Source: Cinnamomum chago
Lineage: Eukaryota > Streptophyta > Magnoliopsida > Laurales > Lauraceae
Direction: 5' to 3'
Assembly: GCA_038049695.1 (NCBI GenBank)
Contig: CP142456.1
Location: 43,566,001-43,630,000, forward strand
Length of the DNA stretch: 64,000 nucleotides
The stretch's first letter is position 1, and each line of letters opens with the position of its first letter. The position numbers were made by a program, and so were the translations under genes. Below are positions 10,175 through 21,655 of the stretch, piece after piece. The notes below the pieces were generated by a model. It did not search any database, was not told the DNA's origin, and saw only the letters and a list, made by a program, of their open reading frames with translations.

Positions 10175-11158
10175 GGCCTTGGACCTCATTGACCAACCTA
10201 TGCTTTATAAGTTAAACCTTTTGTTGGTCATGATTGCATTTGCATTTTGTTCTTTCATAGTTACATCTTTTAAAATACATTGTTTCTTTATGATCAATTG
10301 ATTTTGTTTTCATACACCATTCTAAGTTACACTTCATGGTTTTCAAAATCTTTTGATTATAACTTCATCATGTTTGATTTGCTTTTTGCACTCATATGTC
10401 TTGCATTGCATTTCTACATGATTAATTGATTGTGATTTTAAAAGCTTTCATAGCTAATTTATTCATGATCAATTGTTGTTGAATCATTTGTGTAGATGTC
10501 TTAGTAAGATTTTTTGAACAAATGATTTGAATCAATTCAAGTTTTTCCATGGACTTCTAAGTTATACTTTTATATGGAAAATCATTGTTTTGTAAAATCA
10601 ACTTGTATGTATTTCAATTAAGTTATATCTTTTAAAATACAATGTTGAAAATTGTTCTTCATAGTCATTCTTTCTATGCTTATTGTTGGATTTTGTTTAT
10701 TGAAATGATTTGAAGATTGTATGATTGGAAATGCTTTTTAACTTCATTAGCCATATTCATCAAAGCATGTTCCATGTTTTCATTTCCTTTTTCTTTTGGT
10801 TTCATTATCTTAGAAATGGAAATGTATGTTGTTTGCATCTTTGCTTATTTAGTTATTCTTTTTATATGCAAATGACTATTGGTTCCATATATGGTTGTGA
10901 TCTTAGTTACATTTGTAGAAACCATACTAGAACCCAAATCCATCCTCTATGCCTTATAGTCATTTCTTTTTGGATGGTTATGGTGTTGATTCATGTAGAT
11001 TCTCTTGGTGTCATCCTTATACATGTTTCAACTTCATAAGTAGTGATCTTAATCATATGAAACTCTTTGAAATCCATTCCTTTCATTTATGATGGTTGAT
11101 GGATATCTTAGTAGTTGAATTCATATGATTTAGTCACTTTGGAAATTGCATGCATTTC
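10175..11158 (+). other. TG1 non-coding 3' region, left part
   Basis: AT-rich, no sustained frame; open frames here are short and not shared with TG2. It lines up with 24540-25540 of TG2. Variants of TAGTTAYATYTT recur about every 60-130 nt. Interrupted at 11159 by a solo LTR; ATTTC (11154-11158) is the left target duplication. Confidence 0.75.
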
Positions 11159-14100
11159 TGTAAGACCCCGAACCGAGTGAACCCGATTAGTGCTAATTAA
11201 GTTGCGTGTTAGTGCTAAGCTTGATTAGTGTTTTTGGTTAAGTTGGGTTTGGAATAGTTTTGATTCTAGTCTTGGGCTTTTGAATGCTTTGGTAGGTTGT
11301 GGGGCCCTTTGGGGGTCCCCTTTCCGGCTCTGCTTTTGCTTGGTGGATTTTCCCGATTTGTTGTGAATTGTGTTTTTGGCCCGTTGCATTCATCTTGTGG
11401 ATTCTTACAACTTTCATGTTGATCCCGTGTTCATTCGAGGCCCCGAAACCCAATTTTCATAGCCGGAGGGCAAAACAGTCATTGCACACCAAATCTGTAC
11501 CCAAAACTTGATATTCTCGAAACCCGCGAAACTTACACTTTTCGGAAAGTAGATATTTCGACGAACATTTCTTCCTCCTTCGTCGAATTCATCCGAGGAC
11601 CCGAGAGAGATGATATCAGCCATTTAGTTTCATTAGTTGTGGGACCCAATCCAACCCAACTCTTTAGCTAACAAGAGAAGCCATTCCATTCACTTCATCT
11701 TTCATTTTCCAGCACAACCATTGGAGCCTAGGGTTTTCTTGGTTTCTCACCATCTTCTTGCTTCTTCATCTCAAATCCTCACCAATCTTGCACTAAACTC
11801 AAAAGGGAACTCATCATCTTCTTCCTCTCCTTGCAAGCTTCACCTTGATACTATTCTTGGAGCAATCTCCCCATCTTGAGACCTTCTTTGAACTAGTTCT
11901 TCTCATTTGGAGGTCATCCAAGTAAGTGATCCCTCTCATCTTCTAGATTGTTAATCTTCTAGCCTTAGGGAAGCTACATTTGCATTTTTGAAAGGTTTCA
12001 TTGTCATTTCATGGTTTGACCCATTTTAGGGTTGTTTTTGGGGATTTTTGATTGTAGCTTGGAAGTGATCTTGAGAAGTGAGTAGAGGCTTGTTTATTGC
12101 TAGCTTGGACTTGAGGCAAGTGAATGTTTGGAGGTTTTTAAGTTTCAAATGATGTGGTGAAGCATTGATGGATTTTTATGCTTTCATTGATTGCATTTAT
12201 TGGTTTTTCATGGTTGAAATAAATGATATTTACACCTCTTGATTAGCCTCATTTAATGTCTTGGAAGTATGTAAATAAGTCATATTGTTCATAGTTTTCC
12301 TTGGTTGATCATGTGTTGGAAGGAAAGGAAAAAGGGAGAAAAATCAAAGTTCCCGGACCTGCACTGCGCCCAGGTCCGATCGATCGGACGTGCAGACCGA
12401 TCGATCGGACTGACTTTTAACAGTAAGGGTTTTTGGGCCGATCGATCGGACTCTGTGCAGAAATTTCGGCCGATCGATCGGACCCTGTTCAGAAAATTTT
12501 GGCCGATCGATCGGACCGGTGGATTTTGAGATTTTTATTTTTCCCTTGGTTTTAGGTGGGACCTTGGCTACCCTTTTTGGACTATTTGGACTATGGGTGA
12601 GATGTCTTGAGCCGACACTTCTCACGGTTAGTTTGGTGACATCGAAGTTCAATCCATTTCAATCTTGAACGGGACGGAATGACGCAATAACTTCTTTATA
12701 TCCAAATATAAGTCTTTTGCCTTGGTTATCGCGAACTCCATTCCTTTCGATGACTGGATAGGTTGGTCGATGTTCCCGAATTAATGTCATGCCTAGGATG
12801 GACCGTTTATAACCTTGATTTTCCTAGTATAAAATCTAGTGATAACCATAAGCTCATTTTAAGTTTGAAAATCGTAAAAGTGCATAAGGAGCCCGGATGT
12901 CTTCAAACTCAAGGAGTACCAAGTCTTTTCCATAATCGACATACGGGACCCCTATTCACTCAATTAGATCTTAAAATCATTATCTTTCCCGATTTAGTAT
13001 AGTTCATTACATTTCTCTATTTCCAAGATTTACATTTACATGACTCGTTTTCCCCGAAAGCATTGTGTACACTTGAAATGGTTACTTGACCCGAAGTGCA
13101 TTGCACCACATGATATGTCAGTGTGCCCTTGAGCACCCCCGTCTTGCCCGTTTGATTATATACTTGTACTTGATTTACTTGCATTGTATCGATTGTATTT
13201 GACCTATGAGTCGGCACCACTAAGCTTGGATAACCTCGTTGGTTTGATCCACCGACTTGGAGATCCCCCTCTTGTCCCGCCAGCTGCAGTTTGGATCCCG
13301 ATACCCGGTCATTACCGTGGTCTTGTCCCGATACCGCAGATTGCTACTGTGGTCCCCGATGCCCGGCTCGCTACCGTGGTCATGTATAGTATATTATTTA
13401 TATGAGATCCCCTGTTTCTCCTCACCTTGAGTGACTGAGATCAGGGCCTAGTTATTGCTCTATCACCTTAGTGATAGAGGACTTAGCTTCGTGTGGTCGC
13501 CATCTTGCTTGTTCCCGATCCCTTGGTTACCTCATATGTTTTATCTTGTTTACTTGTTTTATAGCAAATGATTTACCTGTTTTATGAGAGTTATTGCTTA
13601 ATCAGATTTACACGCTTTCCAAGAGATTTCTTACATTATATATTGTTGTATCCTTGCTTTCTCTTGCCAGACCGTCGTGTCTGATCCTTTGCTTTGGTAC
13701 TCAGGTCCCGTTGCCGGCTTCCTTGAGGAGGAGCCAGAGGAGGCGGTAGGTGAACCGCAACCTCTAGTTGAGTGGCGTGCTGACGATGTCATGTAGACAT
13801 CAGATTGCTTTGAGAAGCGTAACATTTTGGGAGATATACTTAACCATTCTTTGGGTTATTGTTTTGCGTATATTGGCCTTTGTTGGCCTCTATTTTTGGG
13901 AATGTAATTAAATGATATTTTTGTCTAACTTTAACAACTTTTGGGAATCATGCTATAGATCATTGCTCATTCTGATACAGTCTTGATATTTGATGTTAAT
14001 GCTTGCATGGTTGAGATAGTCTATCACTTGATTTGCTACACGCTTCCGCACTCAAAAGAAATATTCATGCAGGGTTGTGATATCCTCACCGCGGACACCT

Positions 14101-14216
14101 GTGGGAAATTAAATAAGTTCTATAGATGGTGGATGTAGATAATCATCAGCAATCATCATCCACTATCTAATGTGTCCCGATCCCGGATTGGAAATTCCCG
14201 GTTCGGGGTCGCGACA
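11159..14216 (+). repeat. Solo LTR, ~3 kb TGTAAGACCCCG family, copy 1
   Basis: Starts TGTAAGACCCCGAACC and ends CGGGGTCGCGACA, flanked by ATTTC (11154-11158 and 14217-14221), with no internal region: a solo LTR left by LTR-LTR recombination. It is 3058 bp and homologous to 53454-56634. An array of 12-16 bp palindromes lies at 12374-12514. A block at about 13190-13500 (GGCACCACTAAGCTTGG, then TATCACCTTAGTGATAGAGG, itself an inverted repeat) is conserved between copies. LTR ends of this type occur in plant Ty3/gypsy chromoviruses; the family call is inference because no internal region is present. Confidence 0.92.
12374..12514. promoter_or_regulatory. CCGATCGATCGG palindrome array in solo LTR copy 1
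   Basis: Five copies of the 12-bp palindrome CCGATCGATCGG at 12397, 12438, 12470, 12503 and, extended to the 16-bp GTCCGATCGATCGGAC, at 12374-12389. Start-to-start spacing is about 23-41 bp. Flanks on both sides match the sister LTR, but the array itself does not. Confidence 0.85.
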
Positions 14217-14221
14217 ATTTC

Positions 14222-15600
14222 AAAGTTATATAATTTTGCATTGCAATTTACCTTGTTCATCACTATGCTTATTAGTTATATCTTTAAAAGTGATGAATAT
14301 GCATTTATGATGCTTGATGGAATTTTGAGTTTGTCACATCCTTGCTTTTAATCATGTTATCATTTTCAATTGGTTTCATTTGGTATAATTGTCCATTGAT
14401 TTCATATCCAATTGATGACTTATCTTGTGTATGTGATAGACCTTGTGTACAATGGATTGAGCTTGATAGTAATATGATTGTTCCATGTCACACACCATTA
14501 GCATCATAATGTTCATGTTGCCACCTCTTTTGCTCATATAGGTATATCTCATGACCACCATGTTTATGTGTTCATAATATGGGTTGGTTATTAGTTGAGG
14601 TTGGCTTCATGCTTGAATTTCATTTCACTCATTCTTGCACATTAATAGTCATATTTATTGATTGAATGAAATGATTTTCAAAACCTTCATAGCATATGCT
14701 TTCCATAGTTAGATTATATGATGCTATGATTAATAAACCCCATTTCATCATGGATAGCTCTAATTTGGATTTTTCCTAATAGTTAAGCTTTTAAATCCAT
14801 TTTAGAGTGATTGATTTAATAGTCATATACTTAAATCTCAATTGGTATTCTTTGTTTTTCCAATTGATATCCATGATTGCTTTTCCCATTGACCTTGCTC
14901 TTTTGGTAATTTGATCATATTGAGCTTTATAGTTAATTGAATCTAATCCTTCTCTTGAAGTTGACCCTCAATTGGTTAAACCATCTTCTTCTTGCACCTA
15001 ATAGTTAAATCTTGTCAAAAGTTTGACAAAAGAAGAGAATGGATTGAGGGGGAGTGTAAACCTTCATAGGAAGTATTAGTTTTGATCAAATTGACCTTTG
15101 GATTGCCTTTGAGCCCTTAGAGATAACTTCCACACATGATAGCCTGTTATGTATTTCATTTTCGATTTCATTTGTTAACAGGTGCTACTAAAGGTATTTT
15201 CCTTGTTTCATGTGTGTAGGTACCTTTGCAATTTAATGGCAAAGGGGGAGAAAGTATGCAAGTTCTCAAAAGGGTAAAGAGAATGTCCAAGCTTCCTAAG
15301 GGGAGGTTTTGTATGATCTTCTACAGGGGAGAGAATACATACCTTGCCAAAGGGAGGAAGAGGCATGGTCAAAGGGGGAGAGCAACTAGAAGAAAGAAAG
15401 CTTGGAGCTAAAGAAGATGCTTGGCCATAAAGAAAGAAAGATTGAAGAATGATCAAGCACCAAGCATCATGAAGAATGAAGAAAAGAGCTCAAGCTAAGA
15501 GAAGGAGCATCCAAGAAGATTTCAAGACTTGTCCAGCTTAGGGGGAGCTGAAGACTTAATGTGTAAATTCAGTGGTGAGTGTGTTGCCATCAAATTGCAA
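14222..15600 (+). other. TG1 non-coding 3' region, right part
   Basis: Continues the region split by the solo LTR and matches 25541-26933 of TG2. It ends in a G/A-rich segment from about 15035. TTGTCAAA/TTTGACAA (about 15014-15031) is a short inverted repeat kept in both elements. I see no credible coding frame. Confidence 0.75.
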
Positions 15601-15608
15601 AGGGGGAG
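15047..15608 (+). promoter_or_regulatory. Five polypurine motifs (multi-PPT), TG1
   Basis: AGGGGGAG at 15047, 15243, 15373, 15540 and 15601. The last abuts the 3' LTR and should be the plus-strand primer. Multiple PPT-like motifs upstream of the 3' LTR are a described Sirevirus feature. All five positions are matched in TG2. Confidence 0.85.
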
Positions 15609-15642
15609 ATTGTTAGGAATTTTGTAGATTGCAATTTGATGG
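15587..15642 (+). other. 14-bp inverted repeat enclosing the PPT and LTR start, TG1
   Basis: CCATCAAATTGCAA (15587-15600) and TTGCAATTTGATGG (15629-15642) are perfect complements around a 28-nt loop that holds GGGGGAG and the first bases of the LTR. Conserved exactly in TG2. In genomic RNA this could form a strong stem-loop. Confidence 0.85.
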
Positions 15643-16002
15643 ATGCATAATCATTCAAGCATCATTTGATTCACACACTTGCATTGTTTTAAATAAACTT
15701 GAAATCTTGTTTTATTCATGCATTGCTTTTAAGATTTATAAAAGTATTGATTTATGCATGATTTGTTTTTAAAACTTGGATGCATTTGTTTTAGAAAAGA
15801 GTTTTCAAGAAATCAAGCAAGCCTTTGTTTTAAAAGTTTTGAATCTTTTTAGGCTTTTTATGTTCATATTTTAAAAACCATTAGAATCTTTAAAACATGT
15901 TTTTCCAGCTTGATTTAGTGGCCAAAAGGTCCCCCAAAGATATACCTTCAAATAGGCAAAAGTTGAATTTTTGCAAAAAGGGGGTGTCCCGGCAGTGTCG
16001 CC

Positions 16003-16140
16003 GGTCGACCGAGGCCTGTGTCCCGGTCGACCGGGAACACTGTCGGGCGAGTCAGCAGTTTCTGAGCTGAAACTTGCCAACGGTCAAAAATATGACCGTT
16101 GTGCCTTCCCGGTCGACCGAGGCCTGTGTCTAGGTCGACC
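16003..16140. promoter_or_regulatory. GGTCGACC palindrome cluster, TG1 3' LTR (4 copies)
   Basis: Four copies; the 22-bp duplication of the 5' LTR is absent. An AACGGTCA...TGACCGTT inverted repeat (about 16080-16101) sits inside the cluster; in the 5' LTR its left arm has decayed to AATGGTAA. Confidence 0.8.
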
Positions 16141-16967
16141 GAGGACTAGCCGTTGGGCATTTTTGGCTATAAAAATGAGTTCTTTCCTTTGTCCAAAGTT
16201 GGAGATTTTTAAGCCTTCTTTGAGGAGCTTTGAGACAAGACAAAGGGGAGGAACTAAGAGAGACCAAAGGGGTCATTAAGTGAAGCTTAAGCTTGGATCA
16301 ACTAAGTTAAATCTCCAAGTAAGTTTTACTTTTAATTAATCATTTGTTATGTACTTTATTTGAAACTTTGGAAAATGATTTCAAGCATGATAACAATGAT
16401 ATGTTGAATCCATTCTTCCCTTAATCTTTGATCTAATTAAGATTGGATTCATTACATTGATTTCAACCTAAGTTTTGTTTTAAACTTTCTTAATCATGCT
16501 TAGCCTAAATCTTTGATTTATTTTATTGCATGATTATTTCACTTGGTTGAAACTTCCCTTGTTGTTTCCATTCATTTAATCTTTAGTCAAATTAGTTTTG
16601 AAAACAACATCGCACATGCATCACTTGATTAGGCTTAAACTCTTTCATACAACTTGTGATCTTTAGATTTTCATATCATTCTCAAGTGTGTAATTGTTCA
16701 AGTGATTTGCATAGAACTTCAATCATATCTTTTTGTGCCTTAAACTTTCAAATTGCATTAAGCATAAATTGATTGAGCTTACTTTTAAACTTGATTGAAG
16801 TTTTCACATACACACTTCATAAGCATACTCTTTGCATTTCTTTGAGTGTTTGTGTGAGTTAGTTTTCATTTTCATATCCGCCTATTTAGAGGCAAATTAA
16901 TTTGAGCTTAAATTGTAATCTCTTAGAGTGATCTTTTGAGAAGACACTTTCTTAGAGAAATCTTTAT

Positions 16968-17173
16968 CTTGTAAGGTTATTGCTTAGCCTAAGAAAAGCA
17001 TTGTGTAAAGGTTATTGCTTAGCCTTGAAAAGCATCTTGTAAAGGTTATTGCTTAGCCTATAAAAGCACATTGAGAGGTTGTTGTTTAGCCTAGAAAAAC
17101 AACATTGTAAAGGTTATTGCTCAGCCTTGGAAAGCATATTGTAAGGGTTATTGCTTAGCCTTTGAAAAAGCAT
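16968..17173 (+). repeat. R/U5 minisatellite, TG1 3' LTR (6 units)
   Basis: Six units, one 34-bp unit more than the 5' LTR of the same element. Confidence 0.88.
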
Positions 17174-17435
17174 AAATAGTGGAAATCCGGTGGGGTGTTG
17201 GATTCACAAGCCGGTAGTGGATGTAGGCATGTTGGCCGAACCACTATAAATATTGTGTTGTGGTGATTGCTATGTGGTGATTGTTTTTGTTTAGCTTCCG
17301 CATTTTATATGGTTAATCATCACATTTGACTAGTTTATGTTAAGAAGTTAAAATTGGTCTAAATTGGTCATTCTTGTAGCACACCCTATTCACCCCCCCC
17401 CCTCTAGGGTTAGGATCCCAAGGACTTTCAGTTTT

Positions 17436-19182
17436 ATGGTCATATACCAAGTATATGATGTAATAAATTGATTAATTTCTTTATTTATCAATACAATCAT
17501 GCTTTCCTTTCATGAGATGAATGGTGTTTAATTATATACTTGTACATAACCAATACGAATGACATGTTGGTTCATGAGATGAACCGGAGTCCACAAGTAT
17601 ACTAGATGTAACACATGTGCATGGATGAGATCCACATACAGGAGATATGTATTGCAAATCTTATAGTTAAATATCTTCACAACCAGCGATGAGATTGGGC
17701 ATCTCATCTAACAAGGTTGCAGCACTTTGATCACTATGAGATAGTGTGATTTGTCTCGATCATCAGAATGTAAGATTTTGGATCATGGTGCTGGTACATT
17801 GGATGTATTGAAGGACCATGTGAAGCGCCTTATGTACACTGTCTTTACTTTAAGGTCTGCTCTCATAATTCCCTAGCAATAGGCTCATAATCCTGAGACA
17901 TTAATGAACTCAAGTTTCTATCTATTCATTTGCTTTGAGTCACCAATGAGTGAGGCCAATTGTAGGTCAACACCTCGGTGATTTGGGAACTTGGTAATAG
18001 AGCATTTGGAACATTCAATGATCAAGATGGAATCTATTTTAATATCCCCTTGTGCCAATTAATGGATTTATCATTGGTAAGTGCGCACCCATTCCAATTA
18101 AGAGTTATTTGGATCGATACCAAATGATCATTATAATTAATTGGGGCTCAAGGATAATAAGATATGGATCTAATTTGGTGGACATGTCCAATTGATCCAT
18201 GGATATAGATGGAGGTGCCTACTTGTGGTAATTGAGAAGTTTAGGGTCTTCATTGTAATTTATTCCTAAGACTGGAGTTCAATTGCATTTATATAGTGGA
18301 GTTATTTGCAATTAACTATGGGCCTGGATTGCACATGAGATGTGGGGTTGCGCATCCCAGTTGGAGCCAGCTTTCTAAGGAATCCCTAGTGGTCCCCACG
18401 TTAGCCCAAGTTATTAGAAAGATATTAATTCTAGTATAACTCTAAAAGGAAATAGAAAGTTACTATTTCTATTTGAAGTGAGAATTCTAATAGTGGTAAT
18501 AGTATGTTACTAATTATTATTGGAAGTGAGACTTCTATTTTAATTAGAAAAAAAGAAAGTTACTAATCATATTTGAAGTGAGACTTCTAATAGTGATTTA
18601 GTATGTTACTAATTATTGTGGAAGTAAGACTTCTACTTCAATTAGTAGGAGGAGGTTGATTAAGAGCTATAAATTAGGGGAGGAGTGCCTTGGACGTCCC
18701 CATGCAGAATTCCACTATTGGAATTCACGCCCAAGCCTAGGATTGTGCAAGTGTTGCACACTTCTCTTCCTCTCCCTCTTCTAGTTCTCTCTAGATTCAT
18801 TTAGGGTTTTCTCTTGGAGACTCCACCATCTTCTTGAGAAAAGAGAATCTGATACGGGTCATAGCGTGGAAGATCAAAAGGTGTTGGAGATTCTGATTTG
18901 ATTAGTGAAAGTGTTTCATCATCAAAGTAAGTCACAACTTCTCCATTAGAGCACTACTAAGCTCCAAAGGTATAATCTACATCCTTGTATGTTGTAGATT
19001 TCGTGGTTGCATATTTAGGTGTTGTTTTCTATATTCTAGATAGGTTATATTGCTGTACATAATTTATGAGTTTGAGGGACTGCATCCTGGATTGGGTTTG
19101 TTGCCTTCTAGATAGTTGATCCCTGCATCAAGTGGGTCAAAAGTTTTTGAAACCTATCTAAATGGTCCACCTATTTCCAACA
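17436..19182 (+). repeat. Inner copia 5' LTR, main part
   Basis: Continues from 6691 after TG1 (17431-17435 is the repeated GTTTT). With the ten left bases the LTR is 1757 bp, against 1759 bp for the 3' LTR. TATA box TATAAATT at 18668. Ends CTATTTCCAACA. Confidence 0.92.
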
Positions 19183-19184
19183 AT

Positions 19185-19196
19185 TGGTATCCGAGC
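19185..19196 (+). promoter_or_regulatory. Primer-binding site, inner copia (one mismatch)
   Basis: TGGTATCCGAGC against the usual TGGTATCAGAGC. One substitution inside the tRNA-Met complement. Confidence 0.88.
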
Positions 19197-20944
19197 CATA
19201 CCTCATCTCTAATCATGTTAGATCAGTAAGCTTGTTCACATCTTTGCATGAGATGCGAAGAAGATAGAGTAAGGCCTATGTATGGATCGGTTTTGATGAA
19301 TTTACTTGGTTTGATAGTAGATTAATGTTTGGATAGTCACAAAAGGGTTTAATAATGATGGAAGGATGGTAGGAAGCCATTGGAACACTTTGGAAGTGAT
19401 TTGGTGAAGAATGAACACGAAACAGAACACCCAAGTTGTAGGTTTTCGTTAGTCAGATCGACCTGGCACCAAGCTCGGTCGACCGGGTGACTTGCAGGTC
19501 GGTCGACCAAGCATACTGCACAGCATGTTGCCGAAACTGGATTTTTTAGTTTCGGTTTTTCTTTTACTTCCTATTTTTCCAGCATTATTTGGAAGCCTAT
19601 TTTTGTGATTTGTATGGTCGTATGAGATACTAACTTGCAGATGTTAATTTCCTCTCCATATGGCCCACAAGTCCTTTGCTTTCTATTGATGGTTATTGGT
19701 TTATTTAAGGCTAAGTGTAAAGGGCATCATAGTTTCCTTAGTTTCCAGTGAAAGGGCAAAGCATGATGAATTTCCCTATAGCCCTTTTATTTCCATGTTT
19801 AGATTACCATGTAAGTCTCATAATCGAGGCATAGGTATTTATGTAATTTTTCTAAATTTGTAAACTCTGGCGATGTCCGAGACGAAGAAGGAAAGCGATG
19901 TTGGACTCCTAACCAAAGAGCTTGAAGATTACCAAAAGTGTTTTGGAGTTGCCGAAAGAGTTTGAGGAATTCCAAAGTTTTGGAAAGTCTAGAAGCCCAA
20001 GAAGTCTATTCCGCTAGGGCCCTAAGGAGGAAAGGACTAGTTTCTAATTTTAGCACTTTCTATTTTTGGATGAATGCTTAATTTAGAATATTTCCAAATC
20101 TGATCCAAACATAGCAAGTTACTAAAAATTGGTCAAATCAAATTAATTTTTGGAAATAGTTCTAATTAGTGTTGATGATCCATGAGATGGACACATTGGT
20201 AACACTAATTTAAGAAACTGGACTTTCCTTAAAATAATTTGACTTGGAACCAATCTTTGGTCATGTCATGAGATGATTTGATGTTCATATATATATGTGG
20301 GCCCTAATACCTTACCAAGAAATCCTCAATTATAAAATATTAAGTGGGAGCGGAGCATTTAAATTGAATAATCCCCATGGTTTTCCACCATAGGTCCATT
20401 GTAATGAAAGTATTAGCCTCGCGCCATCTTGAGAATGACCGTTCCCCACGGAGGGCTTTTATTTCTCTGGTTACTAGATATGGATCTCCTTAGGATAGTA
20501 TTGGTAAGACGGGGCGGGGGCCCACTCCCCAAGGAGGAGCTGCCCGCAACGGTTATCATGCAATGCTAGTTGGTGGGTCACACTTAACTAAAATAATGAT
20601 GCAGTATAAATAATGATGTAGTATCCCCAAGGAATTGCCTCATATATTTTAGAAACCAAAGTTAATCTGGAGTCATACATTATTTGGTATGAGATACCTA
20701 GATAATAATGAATGATGGGGATCATGGATAGTTAGTCTTAATCCCGATTTTGACCAACTTTGATCCGCACCAATCTAGGTGGTATTTGCACTCAACAAGG
20801 AGGCATACCCCGGGGATTGGAATTTCGATGTATTTTGAATTTAATGGTTATCAGGATTCCATATAAATTCGGTAGAATACTAAACCCTAATGTCATTTAA
20901 ATTCATTAATTGAATGTATGGTTATGTGATACAGTATTTCAAGC
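19197..20944 (+). other. Inner copia long leader
   Basis: About 1.75 kb, homologous to the outer copia leaders. It has a GATCGACC/GGTCGACC cluster at about 19456-19508. The 86-codon frame of the outer leaders is broken here by stops, again against a protein role. The end TTGAATGTATGGTTATGTG matches the spot where the inner copia itself entered the outer one. Confidence 0.8.
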
Positions 20945-21136
20945 TTGAATTCAAATACTTTCAATCCACTTGCGACCATCCTCAACCAAAATAAGTTGGT
21001 GGGATCCAACTATGTAGACTGGAAACGAGACCTGGATATATTCCTGACAGCTTCAGGATATAAATATGTCCTTACCAACACCCCCCCCCCCCCTTGATGA
21101 GCCAGTACCGGAAGCATCACATGAAGAAAAGGAACT
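20945..21136 (+). pseudogene. Inner copia gag, 5' part (start lost)
   Basis: Encodes the N-terminus of a copia Gag with wording like NKLVGSNYVDWKRDLDIFLT. The start codon is TTG here where the outer copies have ATG (34200, 39805). A C-run (about 21081-21092) breaks the frame. The last five bases, GAACT (21132-21136), are the left target duplication of TG2; the gene resumes at 28701. Confidence 0.85.
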
Positions 21137-21655
21137 TGTTAGGTCTTTTGTTTTTGCAATTTGATGGATGCATTTGCACTTTAGCATCATTTGGATTCAC
21201 ACACTAGCATTGTTTTAGAAAACCTTGAAATCTAGTTTTATACATGCATAGCTTTTAAGATTTGGAAAAGTCTTTGCTTTATGCATGTTTTGGTTTTAAA
21301 GTTGGATGCATTGGTTTTGAAACCCAAACTCTTTTTGAAAACCTATTTCCTTGTGCACTACATTTGGAAAATCATGTTAGGTATTTAGGTTTGAGTTTTG
21401 CATACTTTCAGCACCTTTAGAATCAGTTTTGTATGCAATTTCATTTGAAAAGAGTTTTTCTCAAATCAAGCTAGCCTATGGTTTTAAAGTTTTCAAATTT
21501 GTTTAGGCTTCTTTTAATCATGTTTTAATAACCTTTAGAATCTCTAAAACATGTATTTAAGCTTGATTTAGTGGCCAAAAGGTCCCCCAAAGAAATACCT
21601 TTGAAATGACAAAAGTTGCATTTTTGCAAAAAGGGGGTGTCCCGGCAGTGTCGCC

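Larger units (their letters stand above)
6692..17430 (+). mobile_element. TG1: gag-only, Sirevirus-like non-autonomous LTR retrotransposon
   Basis: TSD GTTTT on both sides (6687-6691, 17431-17435). 5' LTR 6692-8505, PBS 8508, one Gag frame 8621-10174, about 2.4 kb of non-coding sequence, five polypurine motifs, 3' LTR from 15611. The internal region is about 4.04 kb once the solo LTR at 11159-14216 is removed, almost the same as TG2 (4.05 kb). There is no protease, integrase, RT or RNase H and no gap where they decayed, so the gag-only design is shared by the family. This matches the plant class called TR-GAG. Multiple PPTs, LTR palindromes and a coiled-coil Gag suggest Sirevirus ancestry. 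It must use enzymes from another element. Confidence 0.9.
15611..17430 (+). repeat. TG1 3' LTR
   Basis: 1820 bp, TGTTAGGAATTTTG to CTTTCA. Four GGTCGACC copies (16003-16140), a TATA box at 16168, and a six-unit minisatellite at 16968-17173. It is followed by target duplication GTTTT and then the rest of the inner copia 5' LTR. Confidence 0.93.

Noticed and set aside
12374-12514. CCGATCGATCGG array considered as a CRISPR or restriction-avoidance feature
   Set aside because: Eukaryotic LTR context, irregular spacing and non-unique spacers; better seen as an LTR regulatory array.
21081-21092. C-run frameshift in the inner copia gag as programmed frameshifting
   Set aside because: The outer copia copies have a short C run and stay in frame at this point; the run is an expansion, and the start codon is also lost.
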